DNA from: a virus
Strand: one strand, 5' to 3'
Virus record (IMG/VR): IMGVR_UViG_3300009158_001631
Coordinates: 1-44,753 of that record
Length of the DNA stretch: 44,753 nucleotides
Shown piece after piece: positions 1 to 9,480 of this stretch. Within the stretch, counting starts at the first letter, position 1. The number at the start of each line of letters is the position of its first letter. Made by a program: the position numbers and the translations under genes. The notes beneath the pieces were generated by a model. It did no database searches, had not been told where the DNA came from, and saw nothing but the letters and a program-made list of their open reading frames with translations.

Positions 1-297
1 TCATCTACACTCACAGAATCTGGCAAAAAGCTAGGTCTTGCAGGTGGAGCTCTTGGTGAAGCACCAACAGAGCGTCAGCTTATTGCAGTTGGTCAAGCAC
101 CAACTTCAGCAGCAGAATCTGCAACTGAGCGTGTATACTATGCACGTCGTGTTCTTTCTGTACAACAGTCACAGTTCTCTTTGGCTCGTAACGCAGCATC
201 AACATTCCCAGTAACATTCCGTTTGCTACCATCTGGTGACTCAGCTCACACAGGTCAGGAATATGGTTTCATTGTAGACCGTGTTCTATCAGCATAA
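1..297 (+). CDS. Major tail protein, C-terminal part (5' end outside window)
   Basis: The reading frame is open from the first base and ends at TAA 295-297, giving 98 residues that finish GFIVDRVLSA. It lies directly upstream of a strong terminator and then the tail assembly chaperone pair, which is where the major tail (tube) protein sits in long-tailed phages. Arginine is written almost only as CGT, unlike the AGA-rich genes that follow, as expected for a very highly expressed virion protein. The product call rests on position and codon bias; the fragment shows no diagnostic motif. Another virion protein at this site is possible. Confidence 0.55.
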   Translation, partial: SSTLTESGKKLGLAGGALGEAPTERQLIAVGQAPTSAAESATERVYYARRVLSVQQSQFSLARNAASTFPVTFRLLPSGDSAHTGQEYGFIVDRVLSA

Positions 298-315
298 TTA
301 ATTTAATTAATTAAT

Positions 316-345
316 AAAACCCCCCTAAGAAATTAGGGGGGTTTT
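316..345 (+). terminator. Strong intrinsic terminator after the major tail gene
   Basis: A perfect 13-bp stem (AAAACCCCCCTAA / TTAGGGGGGTTTT) is closed by a GAAA loop, a stable GNRA type, and ends in a T run. It begins 18 bases after the stop of the preceding gene. It separates the highly expressed tail tube transcript from the chaperone and tape measure genes. Because the stem ends are A and T runs, it could act in both directions. Confidence 0.9.
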
Positions 346-349
346 ATCA

Positions 350-378
350 TTGTATTGGTATTTCTGATATGATACAAT
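350..378 (+). promoter_or_regulatory. Sigma70-like promoter for the tail assembly genes
   Basis: TTGTAT (350-355), a 17-base spacer and TACAAT (373-378), with the extended -10 TG at 370-371. The predicted start is near 385, followed by a short leader with AGGAGG (396-401) before the TTG start at 408. It lies just after the terminator, so it would restart transcription for the chaperone and tape measure operon. Confidence 0.6.
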
Positions 379-407
379 AATTAAGACTAGATCCTAGGAG
401 GATTAAA

Positions 408-740
408 TTGGCAACTACAGTATATGATGTTGAAGAAATTCAGCTACAGAATGGCGCTACAGTTAAGCTTAAGCCTTTAACAATTAAAGAGCTACGTGAG
501 TTTATGAAGGTCATTAATAAGACACAAGAAGTAACAACAGAAGACGAAACATTAACAATCCTTATTGAGGCTTGTGGAGTGGCTTTACAGAAGCAGCTTC
601 CAGACTTAGTAGCGGACAAAGACGCATTTGAAGACACACTTGACGTTCCAACTATCAATCGCATTCTTGAAGTTTGCGGAGGAATTAAGATGGACGACCC
701 AAACCTACTAGCGGCAGCAGTACTGGCTGGTCAGAACTAG
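408..740 (+). CDS. Tail assembly chaperone, short form (gpG-like)
   Basis: A 110-residue protein starts at TTG 408, chosen because AGGAGG lies 6 bases upstream. It lies immediately before the second chaperone frame and the tape measure gene, the invariant position of the lambda gpG/gpT pair and its analogues. These chaperones coat the tape measure protein during tail assembly. The N-terminal part carries a substrate-like segment (KLKPLTIKELREFMKVI), and the rest is predicted helical. A slippery heptamer near its 3' end lets some ribosomes continue into the next frame, giving the longer form. Function is inferred from position and the frameshift signal. Confidence 0.8.
   Translation: MATTVYDVEEIQLQNGATVKLKPLTIKELREFMKVINKTQEVTTEDETLTILIEACGVALQKQLPDLVADKDAFEDTLDVPTINRILEVCGGIKMDDPNLLAAAVLAGQN
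698..704 (+). other. Programmed -1 ribosomal frameshift site CCCAAAC
   Basis: The heptamer fits X-XXY-YYZ in the correct phase: zero-frame codons are CCA (699-701) and AAC (702-704), and a one-base backward slip re-pairs them as CCC AAA. The -1 frame is closed by TAA at 686-688 but open from 689 to 1072, and the zero frame stops at 738-740, so the slip must fall in this 50-base overlap. This is the canonical arrangement for tail assembly chaperones. Confidence 0.88.
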
Positions 741-1072
741 ATCTAGCCGCTTTAGAAGGGGAAGTTTTTCTTCTTGGTAATTGGATAAATTACGAACAGC
801 TAGAAGAAAGTCTTTCAATGCCAGAATTAGTCCAGACTTTTAAATCAATGCAAAAAACTGAATCGGAAAAAAGAAAATTCTTAGCTTCAATTCAGGGAGT
901 AGATTTAAATGAAAGCAGTAATGAAAATAAAGGGGGGTCATCCTTCGAAGATGTTAAAAGAAGAGCACTTGGAGTTACGGCATCAGCAGACGATGTTGTA
1001 TCATTACAAGGGTCATTTGCCAGCGAAGCTGGTTTTGGCATCGGAGCGGGATTAGGATACTCTATAGAGTAA
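704..1072 (+). CDS. Tail assembly chaperone, -1 frameshift extension (gpT-like)
   Basis: Translated after the -1 slip at 698-704, this frame adds about 122 residues to the first 99 of the upstream frame, giving a gpGT-like fusion that spans 408-1072. The junction region reads SELDLAALEGEVFLLGNW, which has no start codon or ribosome site of its own. An internal ATG at 818 could be mistaken for a separate gene start but lacks a Shine-Dalgarno. In lambda-type tails the fused form recruits tail tube subunits to the tape measure protein. The tail contains a Gly-rich C-terminal end (GFGIGAGLGYSIE). Confidence 0.8.
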   Translation, partial: PTSGSSTGWSELDLAALEGEVFLLGNWINYEQLEESLSMPELVQTFKSMQKTESEKRKFLASIQGVDLNESSNENKGGSSFEDVKRRALGVTASADDVVSLQGSFASEAGFGIGAGLGYSIE

Positions 1073-1081
1073 CATAGTAAT

Positions 1082-4000
1082 ATGGCAGATAATAATTTAA
1101 CCACGTTTATTACCGCCAACGCAGACTTTACGAGTTTAAGAACTCAGCTAGCTGCGGTTACTGCCCAACTCGTAAAATTACAAGAAACAACTGCTGGCAC
1201 AAACGCTAAACTTGCAAATCAAATTGCAGTGATGAACAAGTCGTTTGCCACGACACTTACTTCAACAGGGCAATTTTCACAACACTTTGTATCTCTAACT
1301 TCAGACGTAGACAAGTTTGGAAGAAATTTAGATAGAGGCCGACTCAAGCTCAACGAATATTATAATGCTTGGAGCGGCCATACAAAGAAAACAAGCAATT
1401 TAGTTAGAGAACTTGCTAAGCAGCAAGTAATGCTTCAGCAGGCCATAGTTCAGCCTGTAGGTAAAAACGCACAAGGTTTAATGCAATACAATGTTATGGT
1501 TGCAAAGGGTCTTGATGAAGTAAAGAATAAGATGGCCATTGCTACACAGCAAGCAGCAATTATGAACAAGGTCATGCTTGACGGATCAACAGGGCTTATT
1601 AACTGGGGTAAAAATACTCAATGGGCTGGACGTCAATTAACAGTAGGACTTACTGTTCCACTAATTGCATTCGGCGCAGCAGCACAAAAAGCATTTAGAG
1701 AAGCAGACCAAGAGCTAGTAAGATTAACAAAAGTTTATGGCGGATTAGCTGCAACATCTTCAGCAGATTTAGCTCAAGTTAGAAAAGATGTTAGCGCAAC
1801 CGCAAAAGAAATTGCAAGCTCTTATGGAGTTGCATACAAAGAAACAATCGCATTAGCGGCTGATCTTGCAGCAACAGGACAACAGGGCAACGACTTAATA
1901 GCTGCTACACAACAAACTACAAGACTAGCAGTTCTTGGTGAAGTTGATAGACAAGAAGCAATGAAAGCAACTCTTGCAATTCAAAACGCATTTAAACAAA
2001 ATACAGACGAACTTACTGCATCAATTGACTTTCTTAACGCAGTTGAAAACCAGACATCAACAAGCCTTGCAGATTTAACTGAAGCTATTCCAAAAGCAGG
2101 ACCAGTAGTTAAATCACTAGGTGGAGATGTAAAAGATTTAGCGCTTTATTTAACAGCAATGAAAGAAGGCGGAGTAAATGCATCTGAAGGTGCAAACGCA
2201 ATTAAATCAGCAATGGCATCGCTTATTAACCCAACTAAGGTTGCGACAGAACAGTTTGCTGGATTTGGAATTGACCTTAAGGGAATAGTAAACGATAACG
2301 CTGGAAACCTTACAGAAACTATAATGGCGTTGCAATCAGCGCTAGACCAGCTTAATCCTTTAGATAAATCTAGAGCAATCGAACAGCTATTTGGAAAGTT
2401 CCAGTTTGCAAGAATGTCTGCACTATTTGAAAACCTCGGAAAATCAGGGTCACAGACATTGCAAGTTATGGACTTAATGAAAGCAAGTGCAGTTGACCTT
2501 GCAAGTATTTCTGAGCGAGAATTAAAAATGATCACAGAGTCAGCCTCTGGACAGTTTAAAAGAGCATGGGCTGCAGTACAAGCAGACCTTGCCACAGTAG
2601 GAGAGCAATTCTTAAAGATAAGCACAAAGGTTTTAAAAGTAGTAGATGGAATAATTAATTTCTTTAAAGCACTTCCAGGCCCAGTTAAAACATTTCTTAA
2701 TGCATTAGGTGGAATAACAGCAATTGCTGGACCACTCATAATGATGGCTGGTGTTATGGGTAACTTTATTGGTTATGTTGTAAAAGGCATATTCCACTTA
2801 AGACAATTTGCTAAGGGCGGACAAGGTTTTAGATTACTGACTCCAGAAATAATTGCAGCAGATGCTGCGGCAAAGGGGCTAGCAACATCTTTTTATTCAG
2901 ACTCAGAAGCAACTATAGTATTAAAAAATGCAGTAGATACTCTTGCAGCATCTTTTACAGGGCTTGAGACAAGAGCAAACGCAGCTAAGGTTGCAGTTCA
3001 ACCAGCAATATCTACAGTAGCAGGAAGTGTTCTTGCGGCAGGCGGAGTGGGACAAAGAATGGTAGACAAGAGTAACCCACTAATTGGAGAGCCATATTCA
3101 AGAGATATGTCTCATATGATTCCAGCACAAACAAATCAGCCAGGAACTATATTTGGAACAGTACCAGGAGCAGGACCAGTAAACCTTAGAATTGGAAAAA
3201 ATCCACAAGCATATATGAATGCAGATATGCCAAAGATTCCAGGAGTTACATCTATAGGTGGAACCTCTACAGGAATTGTTGCAGCCGAAGCTGCCAAATG
3301 GCATGCAATGACTGCAGCAATTGCAATGCAATCAGAAGCAGAAATTAAATTATTAAAAACAGAAGTTACGGCAACTGGAACAGTTACATCAAGCCTATCA
3401 GATTCTTATCAAGCATTACTACCACAATTTTCTGAGATTACTCAGCTTGCTGCAGCCGAAACACAAGCAATTGTTCAACAGCTTCAAGCAAGCAAAATAA
3501 CAGTAGATCAAGCAAGAGCAAAAGTAATTCAGTTAAATGCAACAGTAGAAGCAATGCTTGCAGAAACAACAGCGCTTACAGCGCAGACAATGGGAAGAAC
3601 TGCAAACCTAACCACAGTCCCATTTACATCTCAGCCAGTAGTCGATCCAGTTACTGGGAAATCAAACATGAAAGAGATGTTCCATAAGGGATCAACAAAA
3701 ACCCTTGTAGATAAAATTGCTAGAGCTCTTGGAGGAGTTAGAACTTCGGGTGCAGGATATAACATTGAAACAACAAAGCCTAAATTTGCTGATGGCGGAA
3801 TTGTACCTGGAACAGGAAATACAGATACATATCACACAACAGCAGAGGCTGGGTCTTTTGTAATTAATAAAAAATCTACTGAAGAAAATATGCCAATAAT
3901 TAGTAGCCTATTGGGTGGAACTCCTAAGTTTGCTCAAGGTGGTCAAGTACCAGTTGTACTAACTCCTGGTGAAGCAGTTATACCTGCAGCAGTTGCACAA

Positions 4001-7000
4001 AAGAATATGCCTTTGATGTATGAACTAAATGGTGGTCCAGGAAATACTTCAGGAGATGGTCAGCATGTAGATGGTGGAGGAATAACATTAGAAAGAAGCC
4101 ATCTTGCAGAAGGAACTCCCTCAGATCTTAAAGCAGTTAGATCTACAAAAGGCTATGCCAAAACAGTAAGTGTTAGCAGGGGTATACCAATTTGGATGAC
4201 AAGAGATGCAAACCAAGAGACACGATCTGTTGGCAAAGGAATGACGGGCCCAGAATTAGCTAAAGAATTTAGAAAAGCAATTAAGTCAGGCCATCACCCA
4301 TTTGAACCATGGATGACTGCGTCAAATGATCTCGGCGGAGATCCAAAAAATGCTGCTAAGTTTGATAAAGTTTTTAATGAAATGCTAGCTAAGCTTGAAA
4401 AAGACAGCAGAACATTTGGTGGTAAAAATGGAGACATAACATTTGAAAAATGGTTCCAAAAAGAAATTTTACCATCTAAATCATTTAGTCAAATAAGAGT
4501 AGGGAATAGATCATTTAAGTCTGTATTTAATTCAGTTCTTCAACCAATGGGCCCAAGAGATGGAAAGCAAATTGCTGCACTAGAAACATTAATTAAGGGA
4601 AGAAATGGATTGACTACAATTGAAAAATCTAGATTATCTGTAGTTGCAAAGGGACTGTTAGGAACATTTAGCGGAAGCTCTTACAATAGCGGTAGACAAG
4701 GTCTTGCTAAGCTTATGGCAAAAGCATTCCTTAAGAGAAACTCTGGAGGAATGATCCCAGGTAAGTTTGCACAGAGACTATTCGGCGGAGGAAGATTATT
4801 CCTAGGAATGCCTAAAACACTTAAGCAAGTAGAAGCTCAAAGAGCTCAAAAAGCTGCAATGGAAAAGGCAAGCGCTGCAGTAAATAATTCTAGATTTGCA
4901 AAGAAGTCTATTACAGAATATGGAGATTTGTTAGAGCCAACTTCAGGCAGAAGTTTCCCAGTTGCAGGAATAGGTGGAGTTTATTCAAAGAACGGCAATA
5001 AGGTTTTTGTAAAGCCAATGCTAGATGAAAAAGCTGCATTAGCTGAAATGAGAGCTACTCAAATTGCTCGTGACGTTCATGGATTAAATTCTCCAAAACA
5101 AAAAGTTGTTGTTATGAGAGACCCATCTGATCCAAACGGTAAAAGAAAAATACTGGCTCTTGAATCACAATATGATGAATCGTTTGCAAAACAAGACGGT
5201 AAATTTACAGAAGATCAATACTTTAGACAACTTGTTGCTTCAGCTTTGCGTGGAGATAAAGATTTAGGCAAGGGTAACCTTTCTGGAAATACTTTAGCAG
5301 ACGTTGGACCAGCAGGAGTATTTGCAACAGCATCTGGGCTTAGAGATTATTCCGCAACAATGCCATCATTTAAAGACCAGGCTATAACTAATTTATTGGG
5401 AAGAAAAGGAAGCGGAGCTAAAAGATTCTTTGCAGAGTCTACATTAAATATTCCAAAGGGAATGACGCCACAACAATATCATTCAAGAATGGTTAAAGAA
5501 ATAGAAGATGCTCTGCCAAAATTAAAACAAACTATTGCAACTTTTGACTTAAATGCAGAAGAAAAAATTATATACAATGCAATGATTAAAAGGCTTTCAG
5601 ATGCAAGAACTCAAAATTATGAACAGCTTCATGGCATGCACTCTGCGGTATCAGTATCAACAGAAAAGTCTATGACTCCAGCTGCAATTGCTAAGATGAT
5701 TGCTGCAGATGAGCTAAAGCGCAGACAGTCTGGTCACTCAGCTAGCCTATCAGATGCAAGTTTTAAAACAGCTAGTAATGGATTTTCAATTGGCGGAATG
5801 ATTGGCAATGTTCTTAAGGGTAAAGCAATGCATAGAATTGGTGCAGGTTTTGGTCCTACTGGTGCACCAAAGCCAAGCATGTATGAGTCAGCACCATGGG
5901 GAGTAACTTCACTGTCTATACAGATGGCAGAAACACTATTTGCAAACACTGGACTAAGAAAGCATACTCAAAAATTATTCTATGACAAGTTTGCAGCAGC
6001 ACTAGCAAAAGAAAAACCTTACGGTTATGTTAAAGACGCAAGCGGATCTTTAAAAAATGCTCTGGAGCCAGACGTATTAGATTCCATAGTAAGATCAGCT
6101 GCATCAGATCTTATTGGAGATAGAAATGTTCTTAAGCAACTATCTCCTATAGATAAAGATATACTTAGAAACAAATATTTAAATTGGGAATCTAAAAAAG
6201 ATACACCTCTTACAGAATCTTTAAAGCAAGTTATATTTGGGTTAGAGAAAAGAGAAATGGGTGGCCCAGTAAATGCTGGCCAGGCCTACGTTGTTGGAGA
6301 AAAGGGCCCAGAACTATTTGTTCCAAGAAACTCGGGAGGAATAGTACCAAATAACAAGTATGGTGTTGGTGGTCAAGTAGGAATGATAGCAGCTTCATTA
6401 ATACCAATGATGCTATCAAGTAAAATTGCTAATCCTATGATTCAAACAATTATGCAGGCCCTATCTTTTGTTTTGCCACAAATGATTATGACTGCAAGCA
6501 TGCAAAAAATGGGTGGAGACGGCACAGCCCAACCTGGAAAAATTAAGGGCATGGTTTCAAAGCTTCCAGAGTCTATGACTAGACCAATGGGTAGCGTTGC
6601 AAGAGGCACTGATGGAAAGATACTAAGTCGCTACGGCGCTGGCCTAGAATCAATGGCTAAGAGTGGAAAGCCACTTAGCTCAATGCTTGCAAAAATTGGA
6701 TTTGGACTTACAAGATTAAATGTTGGTCTTGCAGTTGGCTCACTTGCAGTTTACGGCGCAGTCAAGGCATGGAAAGCGCATAATGAGCATTTAAGAATTG
6801 GTGCACTTCAGTACGGATTAACAGAAGAAGCTGCAAAGAAGGCTGGGCTTAAATATACTGATTATAACTCTAAGCTTGCAAATATAGTTGAAACTACTAG
6901 AGCTTTAAGAGAAAAAAATCAGCTACTTTATGAGAGCATGCAAAATGCTAACACTCCAATTAGAATGACTGTTGAAGAGTATAAGAAGCTTAGAAAAGAA

Positions 7001-9022
7001 GTTAAGTCAGTCTATTCTGATCAGGTTAAATTAATTAACCAGACCAAGGGAGAAAAAAATACCAAGAAGCTTGCTGAAGATCTTAAGATTCAATTAATGG
7101 CTGCAGGTCTATCTGCAGAAGATGCCACTAAGAAAATTTGGGCTATGTTTAAGATGTCCGATAAGGCTTTAACTGCAAGCGACTATACACTTAAGAATTC
7201 AAAATTCAATAATATACAAACAAAACAAGATGCAGCAGCCCAAGCTGTTGGAAGATATGGTAAGGCAGCAGCAGAAGGCGGAGTAGAAGGCGCTGGTGCA
7301 GTAAATACAGGGCTTACAGCTATTGATACAGGCATACAAGATTTAATTGATAAGAGTAAAAAGGAAAATAAGAAAGATAAGAGCGTCCCAATATTAACCG
7401 AGTATGAAGCTCAAGAAAAAATGCTGAAAAGACTTAACAATCTTGAATCTTCAAAAACTAAACTTACAGCAGCAACTAGAGAAGAAATGATTAAACAAAA
7501 CCCAGCTCTTGCTAATGTTCTAAATCCAGCAGATACGCTAGTAAGTTTATTTGAAAAAATGAATCTTGCATCCAAAGGCTTTACTGGCAACCTGGCAAAT
7601 CTAGGCTCTGAAGCTGTTGCAACTCTATCTAAAATTGCAGATGTTGCAAGTGCAGCAATTGCAACTCAAAATGAAAATGGTTTATTAAAAGCTCAATACA
7701 AGGAGTTAGGTAGACTTGAGGGTCAATACAAATCATTGCAGAAAGCAGCCAAGGGACAATCAGTTGCTCAGCAAATTAGTACAAGAGATCAGCTAAAGTC
7801 TCTTCAGAAACAAATTGATGCAAATAATAAACTTGCAGATTCAAGATTAAAGGCCTTAGATGCAGCTAAGCAAGAAGGCGACATAGCAAATGAAATTGCT
7901 AAAAAGAAGGTTGAGTACGACTCAGCAATAGCAAGAGGAGACACATCTACAGCTCAGCAAGCAGGTCTAGATGTAAAACAGCTTGAATCAACAATGCAAT
8001 ACAATTCACAAAAAAAGTCTATTGAAGATTCAAGAGATAGAATTAATGCAAAACTACAAGAAAAAATTGATGCAATTAATAATGCACAAGAAAAGCTTGG
8101 AGATAAAGCAAACCTAGCTGGAGAAGGACTGTCAAAGCTTGCAGATAAAATTGCAACTCAAAGACAAAAAATTGAAGATTTTAATAAAGCAATGGTAACT
8201 CTTGTTTTAAATGCAATTGCTGCAGGAAAAACAGTTGCAGATTATATCAAAGACTCCAAGGCGGGACAAGGAGATGCTGCAAGCTTATTAACAAATGGAA
8301 AAGCTGTCGGTGCTTTTAAGGGAGATGTAAAGGGAGTAGATGTTGCAGCAGAAACTCTCAAGTTAATGGGTAAGCCTATGGACGCAGTTACTAGCGCTCT
8401 TTCTTCAAAGGGAATTACAATGGGTAGCGGAGATATTATTATTAATGGCAAAAAGGCTGATTTGTCTGCAAGCGTAGATGCAAATGGAAAACCACTTAAA
8501 GCTATATCTTATGCAGTATCAACAACTGGCGTCATGAAAAATACAGTTGGAGAAGGTGCTCTGTCTGCAGCTGGTGTTCAAGGCAGAACTAAGGGCACAA
8601 TGTTTTTAGATAAAGATGGCACAAAATGGAAAATTTCTGCAGCAGGTCAGTATGGTAATTATTATGTAGAAAAAGCTGGCTATGGAGCTATGAAGCTTAA
8701 TCCAAAAGTTCCTACAATTGTTGGAGATCGTGGACCAGAAATGGCATTTGGAGGAATGGTTATTCCTAATATGGCCAAGATACCATTCTCATCACCAAGA
8801 TATGATGTAAATCAAGCAGCAAAAATGTTTGAGCCAATGCGTGATTCACAAAGCGGTGGCAGTGTAATTAACCTTACTCAAAACATATACCCATCTGAAG
8901 GAATGAACACAGATGCATTTGTTAGACAAGTTGTTTCAATGACAAAGCAAGCTATTGGACAAGATAGTAAACTAAATGCTAAAATGGTAGGAAACCCAAT
9001 GAATGTGAGTATTAAAACATGA
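1082..9022 (+). CDS. Tape measure protein, very long, with embedded domains
   Basis: A 2646-residue protein that sets tail length and probably exits during DNA ejection. A TP901-1-type tape measure domain covers roughly residues 200-400. Hydrophobic segments lie near residues 540-575 and 1765-1815. Typical tape measure Gly-rich motifs recur: FADGGIVPG (about 902), GEKGPELFVP (about 1740) and GDRGPEMAFGG (about 2548). Long helical, coiled-coil-prone stretches run from about 1850 to 2400. Residues about 1280-1525 look like a separate globular domain with kinase-like spacing (K1311, D1392, D1394, N1399, D1407). At about 0.15 nm per residue the tail would be close to 400 nm. Arginine is nearly always AGA. 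Confidence 0.95.
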   Translation: MADNNLTTFITANADFTSLRTQLAAVTAQLVKLQETTAGTNAKLANQIAVMNKSFATTLTSTGQFSQHFVSLTSDVDKFGRNLDRGRLKLNEYYNAWSGHTKKTSNLVRELAKQQVMLQQAIVQPVGKNAQGLMQYNVMVAKGLDEVKNKMAIATQQAAIMNKVMLDGSTGLINWGKNTQWAGRQLTVGLTVPLIAFGAAAQKAFREADQELVRLTKVYGGLAATSSADLAQVRKDVSATAKEIASSYGVAYKETIALAADLAATGQQGNDLIAATQQTTRLAVLGEVDRQEAMKATLAIQNAFKQNTDELTASIDFLNAVENQTSTSLADLTEAIPKAGPVVKSLGGDVKDLALYLTAMKEGGVNASEGANAIKSAMASLINPTKVATEQFAGFGIDLKGIVNDNAGNLTETIMALQSALDQLNPLDKSRAIEQLFGKFQFARMSALFENLGKSGSQTLQVMDLMKASAVDLASISERELKMITESASGQFKRAWAAVQADLATVGEQFLKISTKVLKVVDGIINFFKALPGPVKTFLNALGGITAIAGPLIMMAGVMGNFIGYVVKGIFHLRQFAKGGQGFRLLTPEIIAADAAAKGLATSFYSDSEATIVLKNAVDTLAASFTGLETRANAAKVAVQPAISTVAGSVLAAGGVGQRMVDKSNPLIGEPYSRDMSHMIPAQTNQPGTIFGTVPGAGPVNLRIGKNPQAYMNADMPKIPGVTSIGGTSTGIVAAEAAKWHAMTAAIAMQSEAEIKLLKTEVTATGTVTSSLSDSYQALLPQFSEITQLAAAETQAIVQQLQASKITVDQARAKVIQLNATVEAMLAETTALTAQTMGRTANLTTVPFTSQPVVDPVTGKSNMKEMFHKGSTKTLVDKIARALGGVRTSGAGYNIETTKPKFADGGIVPGTGNTDTYHTTAEAGSFVINKKSTEENMPIISSLLGGTPKFAQGGQVPVVLTPGEAVIPAAVAQKNMPLMYELNGGPGNTSGDGQHVDGGGITLERSHLAEGTPSDLKAVRSTKGYAKTVSVSRGIPIWMTRDANQETRSVGKGMTGPELAKEFRKAIKSGHHPFEPWMTASNDLGGDPKNAAKFDKVFNEMLAKLEKDSRTFGGKNGDITFEKWFQKEILPSKSFSQIRVGNRSFKSVFNSVLQPMGPRDGKQIAALETLIKGRNGLTTIEKSRLSVVAKGLLGTFSGSSYNSGRQGLAKLMAKAFLKRNSGGMIPGKFAQRLFGGGRLFLGMPKTLKQVEAQRAQKAAMEKASAAVNNSRFAKKSITEYGDLLEPTSGRSFPVAGIGGVYSKNGNKVFVKPMLDEKAALAEMRATQIARDVHGLNSPKQKVVVMRDPSDPNGKRKILALESQYDESFAKQDGKFTEDQYFRQLVASALRGDKDLGKGNLSGNTLADVGPAGVFATASGLRDYSATMPSFKDQAITNLLGRKGSGAKRFFAESTLNIPKGMTPQQYHSRMVKEIEDALPKLKQTIATFDLNAEEKIIYNAMIKRLSDARTQNYEQLHGMHSAVSVSTEKSMTPAAIAKMIAADELKRRQSGHSASLSDASFKTASNGFSIGGMIGNVLKGKAMHRIGAGFGPTGAPKPSMYESAPWGVTSLSIQMAETLFANTGLRKHTQKLFYDKFAAALAKEKPYGYVKDASGSLKNALEPDVLDSIVRSAASDLIGDRNVLKQLSPIDKDILRNKYLNWESKKDTPLTESLKQVIFGLEKREMGGPVNAGQAYVVGEKGPELFVPRNSGGIVPNNKYGVGGQVGMIAASLIPMMLSSKIANPMIQTIMQALSFVLPQMIMTASMQKMGGDGTAQPGKIKGMVSKLPESMTRPMGSVARGTDGKILSRYGAGLESMAKSGKPLSSMLAKIGFGLTRLNVGLAVGSLAVYGAVKAWKAHNEHLRIGALQYGLTEEAAKKAGLKYTDYNSKLANIVETTRALREKNQLLYESMQNANTPIRMTVEEYKKLRKEVKSVYSDQVKLINQTKGEKNTKKLAEDLKIQLMAAGLSAEDATKKIWAMFKMSDKALTASDYTLKNSKFNNIQTKQDAAAQAVGRYGKAAAEGGVEGAGAVNTGLTAIDTGIQDLIDKSKKENKKDKSVPILTEYEAQEKMLKRLNNLESSKTKLTAATREEMIKQNPALANVLNPADTLVSLFEKMNLASKGFTGNLANLGSEAVATLSKIADVASAAIATQNENGLLKAQYKELGRLEGQYKSLQKAAKGQSVAQQISTRDQLKSLQKQIDANNKLADSRLKALDAAKQEGDIANEIAKKKVEYDSAIARGDTSTAQQAGLDVKQLESTMQYNSQKKSIEDSRDRINAKLQEKIDAINNAQEKLGDKANLAGEGLSKLADKIATQRQKIEDFNKAMVTLVLNAIAAGKTVADYIKDSKAGQGDAASLLTNGKAVGAFKGDVKGVDVAAETLKLMGKPMDAVTSALSSKGITMGSGDIIINGKKADLSASVDANGKPLKAISYAVSTTGVMKNTVGEGALSAAGVQGRTKGTMFLDKDGTKWKISAAGQYGNYYVEKAGYGAMKLNPKVPTIVGDRGPEMAFGGMVIPNMAKIPFSSPRYDVNQAAKMFEPMRDSQSGGSVINLTQNIYPSEGMNTDAFVRQVVSMTKQAIGQDSKLNAKMVGNPMNVSIKT

Positions 9023-9480
9023 CAATGACTTTGCCAGTAGGATCGGTTTTATATCTTGATACCTCTTTAACAGATACCCCAACTTGGGTTAAGCTGTCAG
9101 AACACAATAGGTCACCAATTTCAATTGATACTGAGAGGATTGAAAAGACTCAAAGAATGTCGGGCGGGACACTTAGAAAAGTATGGATTGCTGATAAGAA
9201 AACTATAAATACTAGTTGGAGCATGCTGCCAACAAATGACGCCATGACTGTTGATGGCGGATATGGAGCGGCTTCTATTAGAACGTTTTATCATGGAGAC
9301 AAGGGAAAGAATACATTTAAGGTAAAGATATCATACAACGGAGTTGCGGCTAGAGACGAGATACTATTAATGTCATTTACATCATGTTCATTTACCGTGG
9401 TTAAAAGAAATGTAAAAGAAAAGACTGCTGATTCTCCACAAGAATTTTGGGATGTTTCTATAGGCCTGGAAGAAGTATAA
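9019..9480 (+). CDS. Minor tail protein, distal-tail-like
   Basis: A 153-residue protein whose ATG overlaps the tape measure stop (ATGA). The sequence alternates short beta-type strands (TWVKLSEHNRSPISI, EFWDVSIGLEEV) without membrane segments. In siphoviruses the gene directly after the tape measure usually encodes the distal tail protein that links tube to tip, and the size and beta character fit. I see no family-specific motif, so the identification is positional. A second ATG six bases downstream is also possible. Confidence 0.6.
   Translation: MTMTLPVGSVLYLDTSLTDTPTWVKLSEHNRSPISIDTERIEKTQRMSGGTLRKVWIADKKTINTSWSMLPTNDAMTVDGGYGAASIRTFYHGDKGKNTFKVKISYNGVAARDEILLMSFTSCSFTVVKRNVKEKTADSPQEFWDVSIGLEEV

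Noticed and set aside
818-1072. A separate gene starting at ATG 818
   Set aside because: No Shine-Dalgarno, and the same frame is open back to 689 with a phased CCCAAAC slip site, which explains it as a frameshift product.
2146-2739. A 197-residue open frame on the minus strand
   Set aside because: It is antisense to the tape measure gene, low in plausible protein content and without a ribosome site; a shadow of the real gene.
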